A DNA stretch of 7,555 nt from Gammaproteobacteria bacterium (GCA_024642445.1 JAHEBG010000052.1:1-7555); one strand, 5' to 3'; counted from the stretch's first letter, positions 1 through 6,936 are shown. The notes: generated by a model not told the origin, from the letters alone. A program made the numbers and translations.

Positions 1-1830
1 GGGCAGCGTTTTGGCGTGCTTTCTGGATCGCCAGGCCTTGAAAGTGTGCAATTGCCTATAGGCCCGCAACAGCTGTGCAGCAGCTTTGACGAAGCACTGT
101 TATCGTTGGAACTCGATATGCGCCACAGTTTGCAGGTGTGCTACCTGTTCGAACAATTCGTACTCAACGATTACGCGCAACTGCTGGAGGCGTGTAACGG
201 TTATCTGGTAGCGCAGAATGTATTGCCGAATCTTACCTATGTGCCGTTCCGCAATCCCGAGCTTAGGCACCGTGCCTCGCCAATGGCACTAAATATGCGC
301 GGCGGGCGCTCGCCTGATGCAGTGACTGAAGAGTTGCCAGGCATCACTACATTGAATGCCGCCAACGATGAGAACGCACTTAGCGGTGAATCACTGGTAG
401 AAAATTTCGATAAATTGCAGCAGCTGATGGGCCGTAGACGGAATCTTCTGAATAAATTGAATGCGTATGCCGATGAATATCTGGATCACTCGTTAAATTC
501 AGGCTCAAAAGGCGTCGTTCCCGTGGATGCCGAAGCACTGGATAACGTACTGATCGATTTCCAGTCACAACTGCGCGAACGTTCCGACAATGCCAACCGC
601 AGCGTCCAGCATATCAAGCATGACTTGCTGGCACAGCTGCACAACCTGTCGAGCGATGAGCAGTCATTACGCCTTGCGCCGGAGGACAATGACGCCATCG
701 ACTTGATCGGCCTTTTGATGGATCAAATGCTGAAGGATGTTAATCCGTCCAGCGCCGGATCACTGCTGCTGCACCAGATACAACTGCCGCTAATACGGTT
801 GGTACTGCAGGATAAGACGTTTTTCAGCAACCGTACTCACCCGGCCCGGAAGTTGCTCGATATTGTGGCCGATGCTGGATTCAATTGGCTGGATCAACCG
901 GATACCGAAGACCAGCTCCAGGATCGCATCAACGGCATACTTTCCCAGACATTGCTGAATGCCACCATAGATGGCCCCAATTTAGTAAAGGCCTATGACG
1001 ATACCCAGCATCTGTTGCAAGCCATTGTCGATAAGGCCGGCAGCATCGAGCGCAGGCAGATCGAAGCCGCCAAAGGCAAAGAGCGCCTCAAGGCCGCGCG
1101 TCTGCGCGCCGAAAACACCCTAAGGGAGCTGATGTCGGAGCAATCGCTTGACGATCAGACCGCAAAACTTCTGGCGAAGTCCTGGGCCGATGTTCTAACC
1201 CTAACCGAATTACGTAGCGGTAATGAATCAGAACAATGGCAGAACAAGAAATCTCTGGTTGAAAAAATAATTGCGTTACAAAGCACGTCTGAAGGCGCTG
1301 AAAAAATCATACCTGACGCTGAATTGCACAGCAGTGTTGCCGACTCCCTTGCCATGGTGGGATTTCATGCACAGGAAGCGCAAACGGCGACCGACCGCTT
1401 GTTGGGTCTCAATACCGATAACAGCCTGATATCGGCCATGGATTTGGCCGAGAAAATGCCCATCGGCGGAAACGCGGAGGACACTGAACTGGAAACGCCA
1501 GAGTTGAGCCCGGAACAGCAGCTACTTCTGCAAGAAATCCTTGCGCTACCAACCGGCGCCTGGTTCGAGATGATAATTCCAGGAAGTGCACAGCCGGTTC
1601 GTCGCAAGCTCGCATGGATGAGTCAGATTACCCAAACCGTCTTGTTCGTGAACCAGCGTGGTTATAAGACTTCAGAGCTTACCCTCAACGCCTTGGCTGT
1701 GGAGATTTCCGAAGGCCGAGCCAGACGTGAGCCAGAACATCGCCGATCGCTGTTTGAACGCGCTTTTGTCAGCGTCATGAACTCACTTCGTGGCCTGATG
1801 CCTTCGAAGCAAGGAGGCCCCGATGTCTGA
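1..1830 (+). CDS. DUF1631 family protein, 3' part (5' truncated by window edge)
   Basis: The reading frame is open to base 1, so 609 residues are visible. A GTG at 16 could serve as a start but has no Shine-Dalgarno, and DUF1631 proteins are usually some 700 residues or more, so the N-terminus most likely lies outside the window. The family is recognised from the early helical block (a 'PIGPQQLC..FDEAL..LEL' stretch and 'LFEQFVL'), a charged probable coiled coil around nt 1050-1290, and a C-terminal module from about nt 1546 ('LPTGAWFEM', then 'RKLAWMSQ' and 'LFVNQRGYK', ending in 'LFERAF'). That last module has the look of a small beta-barrel of PilZ-like type; this is my inference. No signal peptide or membrane segment is visible, so it is probably cytoplasmic. 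The biochemical role of DUF1631 is not established. The 8-base overlap with a PilZ gene points to cyclic-di-GMP signalling. Confidence 0.85.
   Translation, partial: GQRFGVLSGSPGLESVQLPIGPQQLCSSFDEALLSLELDMRHSLQVCYLFEQFVLNDYAQLLEACNGYLVAQNVLPNLTYVPFRNPELRHRASPMALNMRGGRSPDAVTEELPGITTLNAANDENALSGESLVENFDKLQQLMGRRRNLLNKLNAYADEYLDHSLNSGSKGVVPVDAEALDNVLIDFQSQLRERSDNANRSVQHIKHDLLAQLHNLSSDEQSLRLAPEDNDAIDLIGLLMDQMLKDVNPSSAGSLLLHQIQLPLIRLVLQDKTFFSNRTHPARKLLDIVADAGFNWLDQPDTEDQLQDRINGILSQTLLNATIDGPNLVKAYDDTQHLLQAIVDKAGSIERRQIEAAKGKERLKAARLRAENTLRELMSEQSLDDQTAKLLAKSWADVLTLTELRSGNESEQWQNKKSLVEKIIALQSTSEGAEKIIPDAELHSSVADSLAMVGFHAQEAQTATDRLLGLNTDNSLISAMDLAEKMPIGGNAEDTELETPELSPEQQLLLQEILALPTGAWFEMIIPGSAQPVRRKLAWMSQITQTVLFVNQRGYKTSELTLNALAVEISEGRARREPEHRRSLFERAFVSVMNSLRGLMPSKQGGPDV
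1811..1817 (+). promoter_or_regulatory. Shine-Dalgarno of the PilZ gene
   Basis: AAGGAGG lies inside the last codons of the DUF1631 gene, 5 bases before ATG 1823. It fixes the start of the PilZ gene and the 8-base overlap, and suggests translational coupling of the two genes. Confidence 0.8.
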
Positions 1831-2173
1831 GGAAATCCGCCGCAAACGCAGACGTCGTCCGGAGCAGCCAATCAAGGTGGTCGACAGCATGACGCAAACA
1901 GTGATCGGCAAAGTGTCCGATCTGTCGGAAACTGGCATGATGATCGTAGCTTCGGCACCGGTGCGGCAGGATGCCCTGTATCAATGCGAATTGCAGTTTG
2001 CCACTTCGTATGCCATGGGCGCACCCATCTCAGTGGGCTGTCATGAGCTGTGGAATGAAACCAGTCCTTTGGACGGCATCAGTATCGTCGGGTTTCGCTT
2101 CATTGACATTTCCCGGGCAGATCGTAGACGCATCGCCGACTGGGTAAACGCCACCGGCAGCCGTTACGCCTAA
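1823..2173 (+). CDS. PilZ-domain protein (probable c-di-GMP receptor)
   Basis: A 116-residue protein made almost entirely of one PilZ domain. The N-terminus is very basic (RRKRRRR, residues 6-12) and supplies the RxxxR half of the c-di-GMP motif (for example R6/R10 or R7/R11). The second half, D/NxSxxG, is present as D33-L-S35-E-T-G38. The 'VGFRFIDIS' strand followed by 'RRRIADW' near the C-terminus is typical of PilZ proteins. All residues expected for ligand binding are therefore present, so binding of c-di-GMP is a fair inference, though unproven. There is no output domain, signal peptide or membrane helix, so it probably works through a partner. The overlapping upstream DUF1631 protein is the obvious candidate. 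The start is secured by the AAGGAGG five bases upstream. Confidence 0.9.
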   Translation: MSEEIRRKRRRRPEQPIKVVDSMTQTVIGKVSDLSETGMMIVASAPVRQDALYQCELQFATSYAMGAPISVGCHELWNETSPLDGISIVGFRFIDISRADRRRIADWVNATGSRYA

Positions 2174-2177
2174 ATCT

Positions 2178-2208
2178 TTGACACTCCGTACTTTAATTCT
2201 TCCACAAT
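2178..2208 (+). promoter_or_regulatory. Candidate sigma-70 promoter for pepQ
   Basis: A perfect TTGACA stands at 2178-2183, five bases after the PilZ stop codon. The best -10 match I see is CACAAT at 2203-2208 (4 of 6), with a long spacer of 19 bases. This would give a short leader before the pepQ ATG at 2229. The -35 is good and the -10 is weak, so pepQ may instead be read through from the PilZ gene. Confidence 0.35.
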
Positions 2209-2228
2209 CTATACCACGAGCGATTCTC

Positions 2229-3527
2229 ATGAACACTTTTTCAGAACATCTGGCGTATGTCACCCGAACTGCCGATTCGGCATTGGAAAAATGCGGCTTC
2301 GACCATTTGGTCATCGCTTCCGGCATCGAAAAACTACGCTTTCTGGATGATATGCCCTACCCGTTCAAGGTGAATCCTCAATTCAAATACTGGGCGCCCT
2401 TGATTTATAACCCTAACAGTTGGGTTGCCTACACACCGGGTAAAAAACCGGTGATGGTGTACTTCCAGCCGGACGATTACTGGCACGTGCCGCCCAGTGC
2501 GCCGCAGGGCGATTGGGTGGAGCATTTCGATATCCGCATCATACGTGATGCCGACGAAGCCAGAGAGAACCTGCCTGACCCTGCCCATTCGGCCATCATT
2601 GGTGAAAGCGATGCCGCATTGGACGGCGTGGTTCCAAACAACCCTGCTGATCTGTTGGCGTACCTGCACTACCACCGTGCCTTCAAGACCCCCTATGAAC
2701 TGGCATTGATGCGCAAAGCACAGGCCAAAGCGGTACGTGGCCATCGTGCCGCTGAAGCGGCATTCCGTGCCCACGGTTCGGAAGCGCAGATCAATGCTGC
2801 CTTTCTGGCCGGTGCCGGGCATACCGACAGTGATGTGCCATACAACAACATCGTAGCCTTGAATGAAAACGGGGCCACCTTGCATTACCAATACAAAAGT
2901 TTCAATAAGCCCACGCATCACCGCTCATTGCTGATCGATGCCGGCGCCGAATACCATGGCTATGCCGCCGATATTACCCGCACCCACGGTAACGGTTTCG
3001 AGCGCTTCGAACAGCTGATTGCCGCCGTTGACGACGAGCAGCAGGCCCTGTGCGCCCAGGTCAAATCCGGCATGGATTACCGTGATTTGCACCTGCAATG
3101 TCACCTGCGTCTGGGCGGCGTATTGAAGTCCTTGGGCATAGTTGATATGGATCCGGGCTCGATGCTGGAAAAAGGTCTGACTTCGGTATTTTTCCCGCAC
3201 GGTCTTGGCCATCCCATCGGTCTGCAAGTGCACGATGTGGCAGGCTTCAGTGATGAGGCCGGGCAACTGATTCCAAGGCCGAACGGCCATCCATTTCTGC
3301 GCATGACCCGCACTCTGGAACCCGGCATGGTGGTCACCATCGAACCCGGCCTGTATTTCATCCCTAGCCTTCTGGCTGAACTGAAAACCCGCCCGGAAGC
3401 AAAAGCCGTGAACTGGGGCGCTGTGGAACAGCTGACGCCTTACGGCGGCGTACGCATTGAAGACGAAGTGCACTGCACCGAAGACGAACCAGAAAACATC
3501 AGCCGCGATGCCTTCGCGGCACTTTGA
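2229..3527 (+). CDS. pepQ: Xaa-Pro dipeptidase (prolidase)
   Basis: A cytoplasmic dinuclear-metal (usually Mn2+) peptidase of family M24 that hydrolyses dipeptides with C-terminal proline (EC 3.4.13.9). The 432-residue length is close to the 443 of E. coli PepQ. The N-terminal signature 'DMPYPFKVNPQFKYW' separates it from PepP and methionine aminopeptidase. All five metal ligands of the pita-bread fold are visible: D237 ('LIDAGAEY'), D248 ('AADITRT'), H324 ('PHGLGHP'), E372 ('IEPGLYF') and E411 ('GVRIEDEV'). Their spacing agrees with the E. coli enzyme. I chose ATG 2229 because homology begins there; a TTG at 2178 in the same frame is part of a TTGACA promoter-like box. The ribosome binding site is weak (GAG 2218-2220). 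Some relatives (OPAA) also hydrolyse organophosphates, which the sequence alone cannot settle. The next gene starts 10 bases after the stop, so co-transcription is likely. Confidence 0.95.
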   Translation: MNTFSEHLAYVTRTADSALEKCGFDHLVIASGIEKLRFLDDMPYPFKVNPQFKYWAPLIYNPNSWVAYTPGKKPVMVYFQPDDYWHVPPSAPQGDWVEHFDIRIIRDADEARENLPDPAHSAIIGESDAALDGVVPNNPADLLAYLHYHRAFKTPYELALMRKAQAKAVRGHRAAEAAFRAHGSEAQINAAFLAGAGHTDSDVPYNNIVALNENGATLHYQYKSFNKPTHHRSLLIDAGAEYHGYAADITRTHGNGFERFEQLIAAVDDEQQALCAQVKSGMDYRDLHLQCHLRLGGVLKSLGIVDMDPGSMLEKGLTSVFFPHGLGHPIGLQVHDVAGFSDEAGQLIPRPNGHPFLRMTRTLEPGMVVTIEPGLYFIPSLLAELKTRPEAKAVNWGAVEQLTPYGGVRIEDEVHCTEDEPENISRDAFAAL

Positions 3528-3537
3528 ACACTGAACC

Positions 3538-5214
3538 ATGGGGATGGTCAACATGCTGCGTGCTCTGCTTGCCGTATTCCTGCTCGGCCTATGTCCGGCG
3601 CTTGATGCCAAAACACAGCCGCTCCAAGAAGTGCTGGACGGTGGCCAAGGTGCGGTACTGTTCCAGCTCAGCAATGACTTTCCGGCGGTCTTCCCCAGCG
3701 CCTTGATCCCGCAGATCTCGGTGACGCCTGCCGGATCCGACGGCAAGACCATGTTCTTTCTCGAGGGCAGCAGCAACGGCTTCCGGACCACGCGTTCGTA
3801 CCTGGGGTCATTGCCGCCGGGGCGCTACCGTTTTGTGGATTTCCAGGCGGTGGACTGCAAGGTCCTCTGTGCGGATCCGGCTTTGCCCGCGCCAACGGAT
3901 ATGCCTGAATTTGAAATCAGCGCCGGCCGCGTCCGCTATCTTGGCACCATCGCGTTGGCGAGGGTTTCAGCCAGCGCCACTACCAATCCTGCCGCCTTCC
4001 GCAATTATTGGAGCTGGAATCACACGCCAGGTATGGCCGAAGCAAAACACATGCTCGGCGTCTATCCGGATCTCTCCGCATTCTCGGTTCGCATGGACAG
4101 CGGCTGGGCCGGAAATGAGGGCCCAACTGCGGAAATGAACCGCATCCAAATGAAGGCCCGCAGCTACGGCATGCTGGGCGCGACCGACTACGGCGAAGAT
4201 GGCTTCTATTTCAGCTCGCACAACGGCATGATCAAACGCTACAAACGCGGTGGCGCTCTCGAATTTCTGCATACCGGGCATGACCTGATGGTTACCTCGG
4301 TGCGGGAGTTGCGCGACGGAAAAGTGTTCGTCACCGGCGAGGCCGGAATGCTGCGCTATTCCGCAGATAACGGGATGACATGGGTCGACCGCGGCGAGGG
4401 GTTGCCTTTCGGCCTAAGCACCAATGCCGTAGTCATCGGCGAGGACGAGGTGGCGTTTACCCTTCAGAAAAACGAGGCCGTGTCGCTCTACCGCGGCAAG
4501 GCTTCCGGCGGGGAGTGGCAGAAAATCGGCGATTACCCGTTGGTGTTCGCGACCTGGACCGGTCTGCCCGGCGCGCAACCGGAACTGTTCCACCACAATG
4601 GCACGCTGGTGCTGACCCTGCCGAGCCGTAAAATCGCGGTGATTGATCTGGCCACGGGTACAAGCACCTTGCGCGATCTGCCCGGCAGCATCGCCACAGC
4701 CAAATTGTCCGCCGACGGCGTGCTGCGCTGCACCTGCGCCAAGAGCATCGCCACCAGCCCCTATGAGAGCCGCGACTACGGACAAACCTGGACACCCGCC
4801 GCATTCAACCGGTTTCTCGGGCTGCCGGAATTCCACGATGCACAAAACGGATTCAGCTATCAGAGCGCGCCGTTTTCCGCCAAGAAATCCGGGCTGTCAT
4901 TCACCCGCGACGGCGGCAAGAGCTGGGAGTTCACCCATCACCCCGACCTGAGTCGGAGCTGGTGGCAACCCGCCTACTCGCGCAATGGCAAGGTGCTGAT
5001 GCTTTACACCATCAGCTTCTTCGGGCAAACGGCGTTGCAGATCGTGAAGACCAGCGTGGACGGCGGCAAAACCTGGCAACCACTCAGTGGGCCGGTTCTT
5101 TGGCCGAATGCACCGGCATCCGCACAGCCAACCGCATATCCGCCGAGCCCTGTACCGAAGTCTGTTGAATTGTCTCCGCCGCCCCCATCGCCCGCTCAGC
5201 CGCCGCGGCTTTAA
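3538..5214 (+). CDS. Secreted Asp-box (BNR) beta-propeller-type protein, function unknown
   Basis: A 558-residue protein with an N-terminal signal peptide (hydrophobic 'LRALLAVFLLGLCPAL', likely cleavage after LDA at residue 24). No proper lipobox is seen, so periplasmic or secreted. Residues about 25-165 contain 'LPPGRYRFVDF' and 'FEISAGRVRYLG', which look like a beta-sandwich region; I do not recognise the family. From about residue 210 the chain is propeller-like, with four Asp-box motifs (S/TxDxGxT/SW): 275-282, 411-418, 456-463 and 506-513. A degenerate one lies near 'SSHNGMIKR'. The 'TGEAGMLRYS' run before the first box recalls sialidase and Ycf48-like repeats. Catalytic sialidase residues cannot be assigned by eye. 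Cysteine pairs C107/C111 and C398/C400 could form disulfides. The last 42 residues are proline-rich. The start is uncertain: ATG 3538, 3544 or 3553 are all in frame, and GGGGATGG before 3553 is the nearest thing to a ribosome binding site. Probably co-transcribed with pepQ. Confidence 0.85.
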   Translation: MGMVNMLRALLAVFLLGLCPALDAKTQPLQEVLDGGQGAVLFQLSNDFPAVFPSALIPQISVTPAGSDGKTMFFLEGSSNGFRTTRSYLGSLPPGRYRFVDFQAVDCKVLCADPALPAPTDMPEFEISAGRVRYLGTIALARVSASATTNPAAFRNYWSWNHTPGMAEAKHMLGVYPDLSAFSVRMDSGWAGNEGPTAEMNRIQMKARSYGMLGATDYGEDGFYFSSHNGMIKRYKRGGALEFLHTGHDLMVTSVRELRDGKVFVTGEAGMLRYSADNGMTWVDRGEGLPFGLSTNAVVIGEDEVAFTLQKNEAVSLYRGKASGGEWQKIGDYPLVFATWTGLPGAQPELFHHNGTLVLTLPSRKIAVIDLATGTSTLRDLPGSIATAKLSADGVLRCTCAKSIATSPYESRDYGQTWTPAAFNRFLGLPEFHDAQNGFSYQSAPFSAKKSGLSFTRDGGKSWEFTHHPDLSRSWWQPAYSRNGKVLMLYTISFFGQTALQIVKTSVDGGKTWQPLSGPVLWPNAPASAQPTAYPPSPVPKSVELSPPPPSPAQPPRL

Positions 5215-5217
5215 ACC

Positions 5218-6765
5218 TCAGGAGCTGCAACTGAGCATTGAACAGCCCGCCCGATGCATCGATTCCGGCGGGCATTTCTTTATCCAGCGGGCATCGTCGG
5301 TTGCGTCGGCATAGGGCGATTTCAGACGTGTAAATATGTCCTGCAAGGGGCTGAAATCACCGCGCTCGGCGGCTTCAATCACATCCTGAACCAGATGGTT
5401 GCGCAGAATGAACACCGGATTGGCGGCACGCATGGAGGTTGCGCGTGCCGGTAACGGATGGGCGGCCAGCAGTGCTTGGTACTGCGCCAGCCATTCCTGC
5501 AAAAGCAATACATCCAGGCTTTCTGCATAACTGCATTGCAGCAGCGCCGCTGAACTTTCGGGTGCAGCAAAATCGCTTTGAGTCGAGGCTAATCTCGTCA
5601 GTGCATCGAAGAACAGGTTGAAGTCCATCGCCAGTGCTTCAAGCATCTGCAGCAATTGCGGTGCAAACGCCGGATGCGATGACAACGCATCACAGGGCAA
5701 TCCCAGTTTGGCCGCCAACAAGCGCTGCCAATGCGCATGAAATTCGCGATTGTAGGCGTTTAAACTGGCCTGCAACGGTTCCACATCGTTGATCAACGGG
5801 TACAGAGCATTGCCCAAGCGGGATAGATTCCATTGCGCAACAGCCGGCTGATTGCCGTAGCTGTAGCGACGGCCCTCGGCATCGGTGGTGTTCGGGGTCC
5901 ATTGTGGATCGTATTTTTCCAGCCACCCGTATGGGCCGTAATCGATGGTTTCCGACAGCAGTGACATATTGTCGGTGTTCATCACGCCGTGCACGAAACC
6001 CACCGACATCCAGTGCGCCATCAATTCCGCCGTCTTACGGCAGATGCCATCGAACATTTGTGCCACCACGTCCGGCTGGCTGCCGTCAATATCAGGAAAG
6101 TGCTGCGCCAATGCATAATCGACCAACTGTTTTAACACGTCGAAATCATTGCGTGCGGCAGGCAATTCAAAATGCCCGAAACGCAGGAAGCTATTCGACA
6201 CACGGCACACCACGGCGCAAGACTCGGCGCGGGGGTTTCCGTCATAGAACATATCGCGCACAACCGTGCTATTGGAGGTTACTAACGAAAGCGCACGGGT
6301 GGTGGCGATGCCTAAATGATGCATGGCCTCGCTGCACAGGAATTCTCGGATACTGGAACGCAGTACCGCCCTGCCGTCGGAATTTCGCGAAAACGCGGTG
6401 CGGCCAGCCCCTTTCAATTGCAAAGTGTAGCCGTCAATTTCACCCAGATTGATGGCGCGGCCATCACCCAATTGCCCGGCCCAATGCCCGAATTGATGAC
6501 CCCCATAACACGTGGCATACGGCCTGGAGCCTTCGGCCACGGCATTGCCGGACAGCACCGAAAGCCAATGCAACGCATCGTCAGGAGCATGCTGAAGCCC
6601 CAGCAATGCTGCCGTTTCATCCGACCACAACAGCAATTGCGGCTCAACTACGGGCTCGGGCGTAATCAAGGAATACACCGCGCCGACCACGCTGCGGCTG
6701 TTACGCGCATCGCTGGAATCGGCCGGCAAGGCTTGAATGAAACGGTCGTTGAAACTCAGAGGCAC
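5218..6765 (-). CDS. selO: SelO/YdiU protein adenylyltransferase (AMPylator)
   Basis: SelO has a protein-kinase fold but binds ATP in an inverted pose and transfers AMP to Ser/Thr/Tyr of target proteins; in E. coli it is linked to the oxidative stress response. Numbering from GTG 6765 gives 515 residues (E. coli 478). Visible landmarks are 'GGHQFGHWAGQLGDGRA' (88-104), the ATP-site lysine K118 in 'LKGAG', E141 in 'SIREFLCSEA', 'HGVMNTDNMS' (259-268) and 'DYGPYGWL' (275-282), which hold the catalytic and metal-binding Asn/Asp, then 'NQPAVAQWNL'. The C-terminus ends in C-S-S, the position of selenocysteine in animal SelO. The activation-loop cysteine of the E. coli enzyme is replaced (WTPNTTD), and the tail has extra cysteines. 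The frame is open up to a TTG at 6879, but homology begins at 'LSFNDRF', so GTG 6765 is my choice; no strong ribosome binding site supports it. Convergent with the Asp-box gene. Confidence 0.93.
   Translation of the reverse strand: MPLSFNDRFIQALPADSSDARNSRSVVGAVYSLITPEPVVEPQLLLWSDETAALLGLQHAPDDALHWLSVLSGNAVAEGSRPYATCYGGHQFGHWAGQLGDGRAINLGEIDGYTLQLKGAGRTAFSRNSDGRAVLRSSIREFLCSEAMHHLGIATTRALSLVTSNSTVVRDMFYDGNPRAESCAVVCRVSNSFLRFGHFELPAARNDFDVLKQLVDYALAQHFPDIDGSQPDVVAQMFDGICRKTAELMAHWMSVGFVHGVMNTDNMSLLSETIDYGPYGWLEKYDPQWTPNTTDAEGRRYSYGNQPAVAQWNLSRLGNALYPLINDVEPLQASLNAYNREFHAHWQRLLAAKLGLPCDALSSHPAFAPQLLQMLEALAMDFNLFFDALTRLASTQSDFAAPESSAALLQCSYAESLDVLLLQEWLAQYQALLAAHPLPARATSMRAANPVFILRNHLVQDVIEAAERGDFSPLQDIFTRLKSPYADATDDARWIKKCPPESMHRAGCSMLSCSS
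5245..5280 (+). terminator. Intrinsic terminator of the Asp-box gene, inside the selO 3' end
   Basis: GCCCGCC (5245-5251) and GGCGGGC (5267-5273) form a perfect 7-bp GC stem with a 15-base loop, followed by ATTTCTT and more T/A-rich sequence on the + strand. The loop starts with the 10-base palindrome CGATGCATCG. It lies 31 bases past the + strand stop and entirely within the last codons of selO. Orientation and T-run favour termination of + strand transcription; no matching T-run is seen for the opposite strand. Confidence 0.55.
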
Positions 6766-6835
6766 GGGCGTCGTTCTCGCGGAAATTCGAGCTTGCAGGG
6801 TAACAGTGCGCCGGTGAAGGCTCAATAGACGCTTG

Positions 6836-6841
6836 ATTTTA
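6836..6841 (-). promoter_or_regulatory. Candidate -10 box for selO
   Basis: On the minus strand this reads TAAAAT, 5 of 6 to the sigma-70 -10 consensus. No good -35 is seen at the right distance, so the call is weak. If used, transcription would start near 6829. That excludes the distant in-frame TTG at 6879 and fits a start at GTG 6765 with a leader of about 60 bases. Confidence 0.25.
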
Positions 6842-6869
6842 CTGTGTGCGCTGTACGATTGCTTTCGGA

Positions 6870-6891
6870 AGCGCTGCAAATTTGCTACGCT
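6870..6891. repeat. Imperfect dyad in the selO-valS intergenic region
   Basis: AGCG-ct-GCAAATTTGC-ta-CGCT is symmetric about 6880.5. The core GCAAATTTGC (6876-6885) is a perfect 10-base palindrome, and the flanking AGCG/CGCT arms match across two mismatched positions each side (18 of 22 bases symmetric). An outer GAAGC (6868-6872) / GCTTC (6896-6900) pair also brackets it. It overlaps the candidate valS -35 and lies upstream of the candidate selO -10, so it could be an operator; this is inference. The rest of the 6766-6936 gap holds only weak promoter-like boxes, a short direct repeat CTGTGTGC (6842-6849 and 6890-6897) and a small hairpin next to valS. Confidence 0.4.
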
Positions 6892-6913
6892 GTGTGCTTC
6901 ATTTACTTATAAA
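6882..6913 (+). promoter_or_regulatory. Candidate valS promoter
   Basis: TATAAA (6908-6913) is a good -10 match. TTGCTA (6882-6887) is a possible -35, but the 20-base spacer is too long for a strong promoter. If this -10 is used, the transcript would start about 17 bases before the valS ATG, leaving a very short leader. Confidence 0.3.
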
Positions 6914-6915
6914 AA

Positions 6916-6929
6916 CAAGCATTTGCTTG
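6916..6929 (+). repeat. Small inverted repeat just before the valS start
   Basis: CAAGC-ATTT-GCTTG, a perfect 5-bp stem with a 4-base loop, ends 7 bases before the valS ATG. It takes the place where a Shine-Dalgarno would be expected, and no purine-rich site is seen there. It could affect initiation or be chance. Confidence 0.35.
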
Positions 6930-6936
6930 CCCTCGC

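Noticed and set aside
2925..3791. A 288-codon open frame on the minus strand, with another of 195 codons at 2334-2921
   Set aside because: Both lie antisense to pepQ, whose five metal ligands and full-length homology are intact. Their translations show no recognisable motif, and long antisense frames are expected at this GC content.
4414..4845. Minus-strand open frames of 143 and 115 codons within the Asp-box gene
   Set aside because: The + strand frame has a signal peptide and Asp boxes across the region; the antisense frames have low-complexity shadow composition and no start signal.
5198..5210. AGCCG-CCG-CGGCT hairpin next to the Asp-box stop codon
   Set aside because: The 5-bp stem is short and the following T-run is only three bases counting the last stem base; the hairpin at 5245-5273 is a better terminator.
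3538..5214. Calling the Asp-box protein a sialidase
   Set aside because: Asp boxes occur in many non-sialidase propellers, and I could not identify the arginine triad or other catalytic residues.
5904..6452. 182-codon open frame on the + strand, and a following one at 6316-6828
   Set aside because: Antisense to selO, which has clear family motifs across this stretch; the translations are Arg/Pro-rich shadow sequence.
6833..6859. TTGATT ... TACGAT as a second valS promoter
   Set aside because: The 15-base spacer and 4 of 6 match at -10 are too weak to list as a feature.
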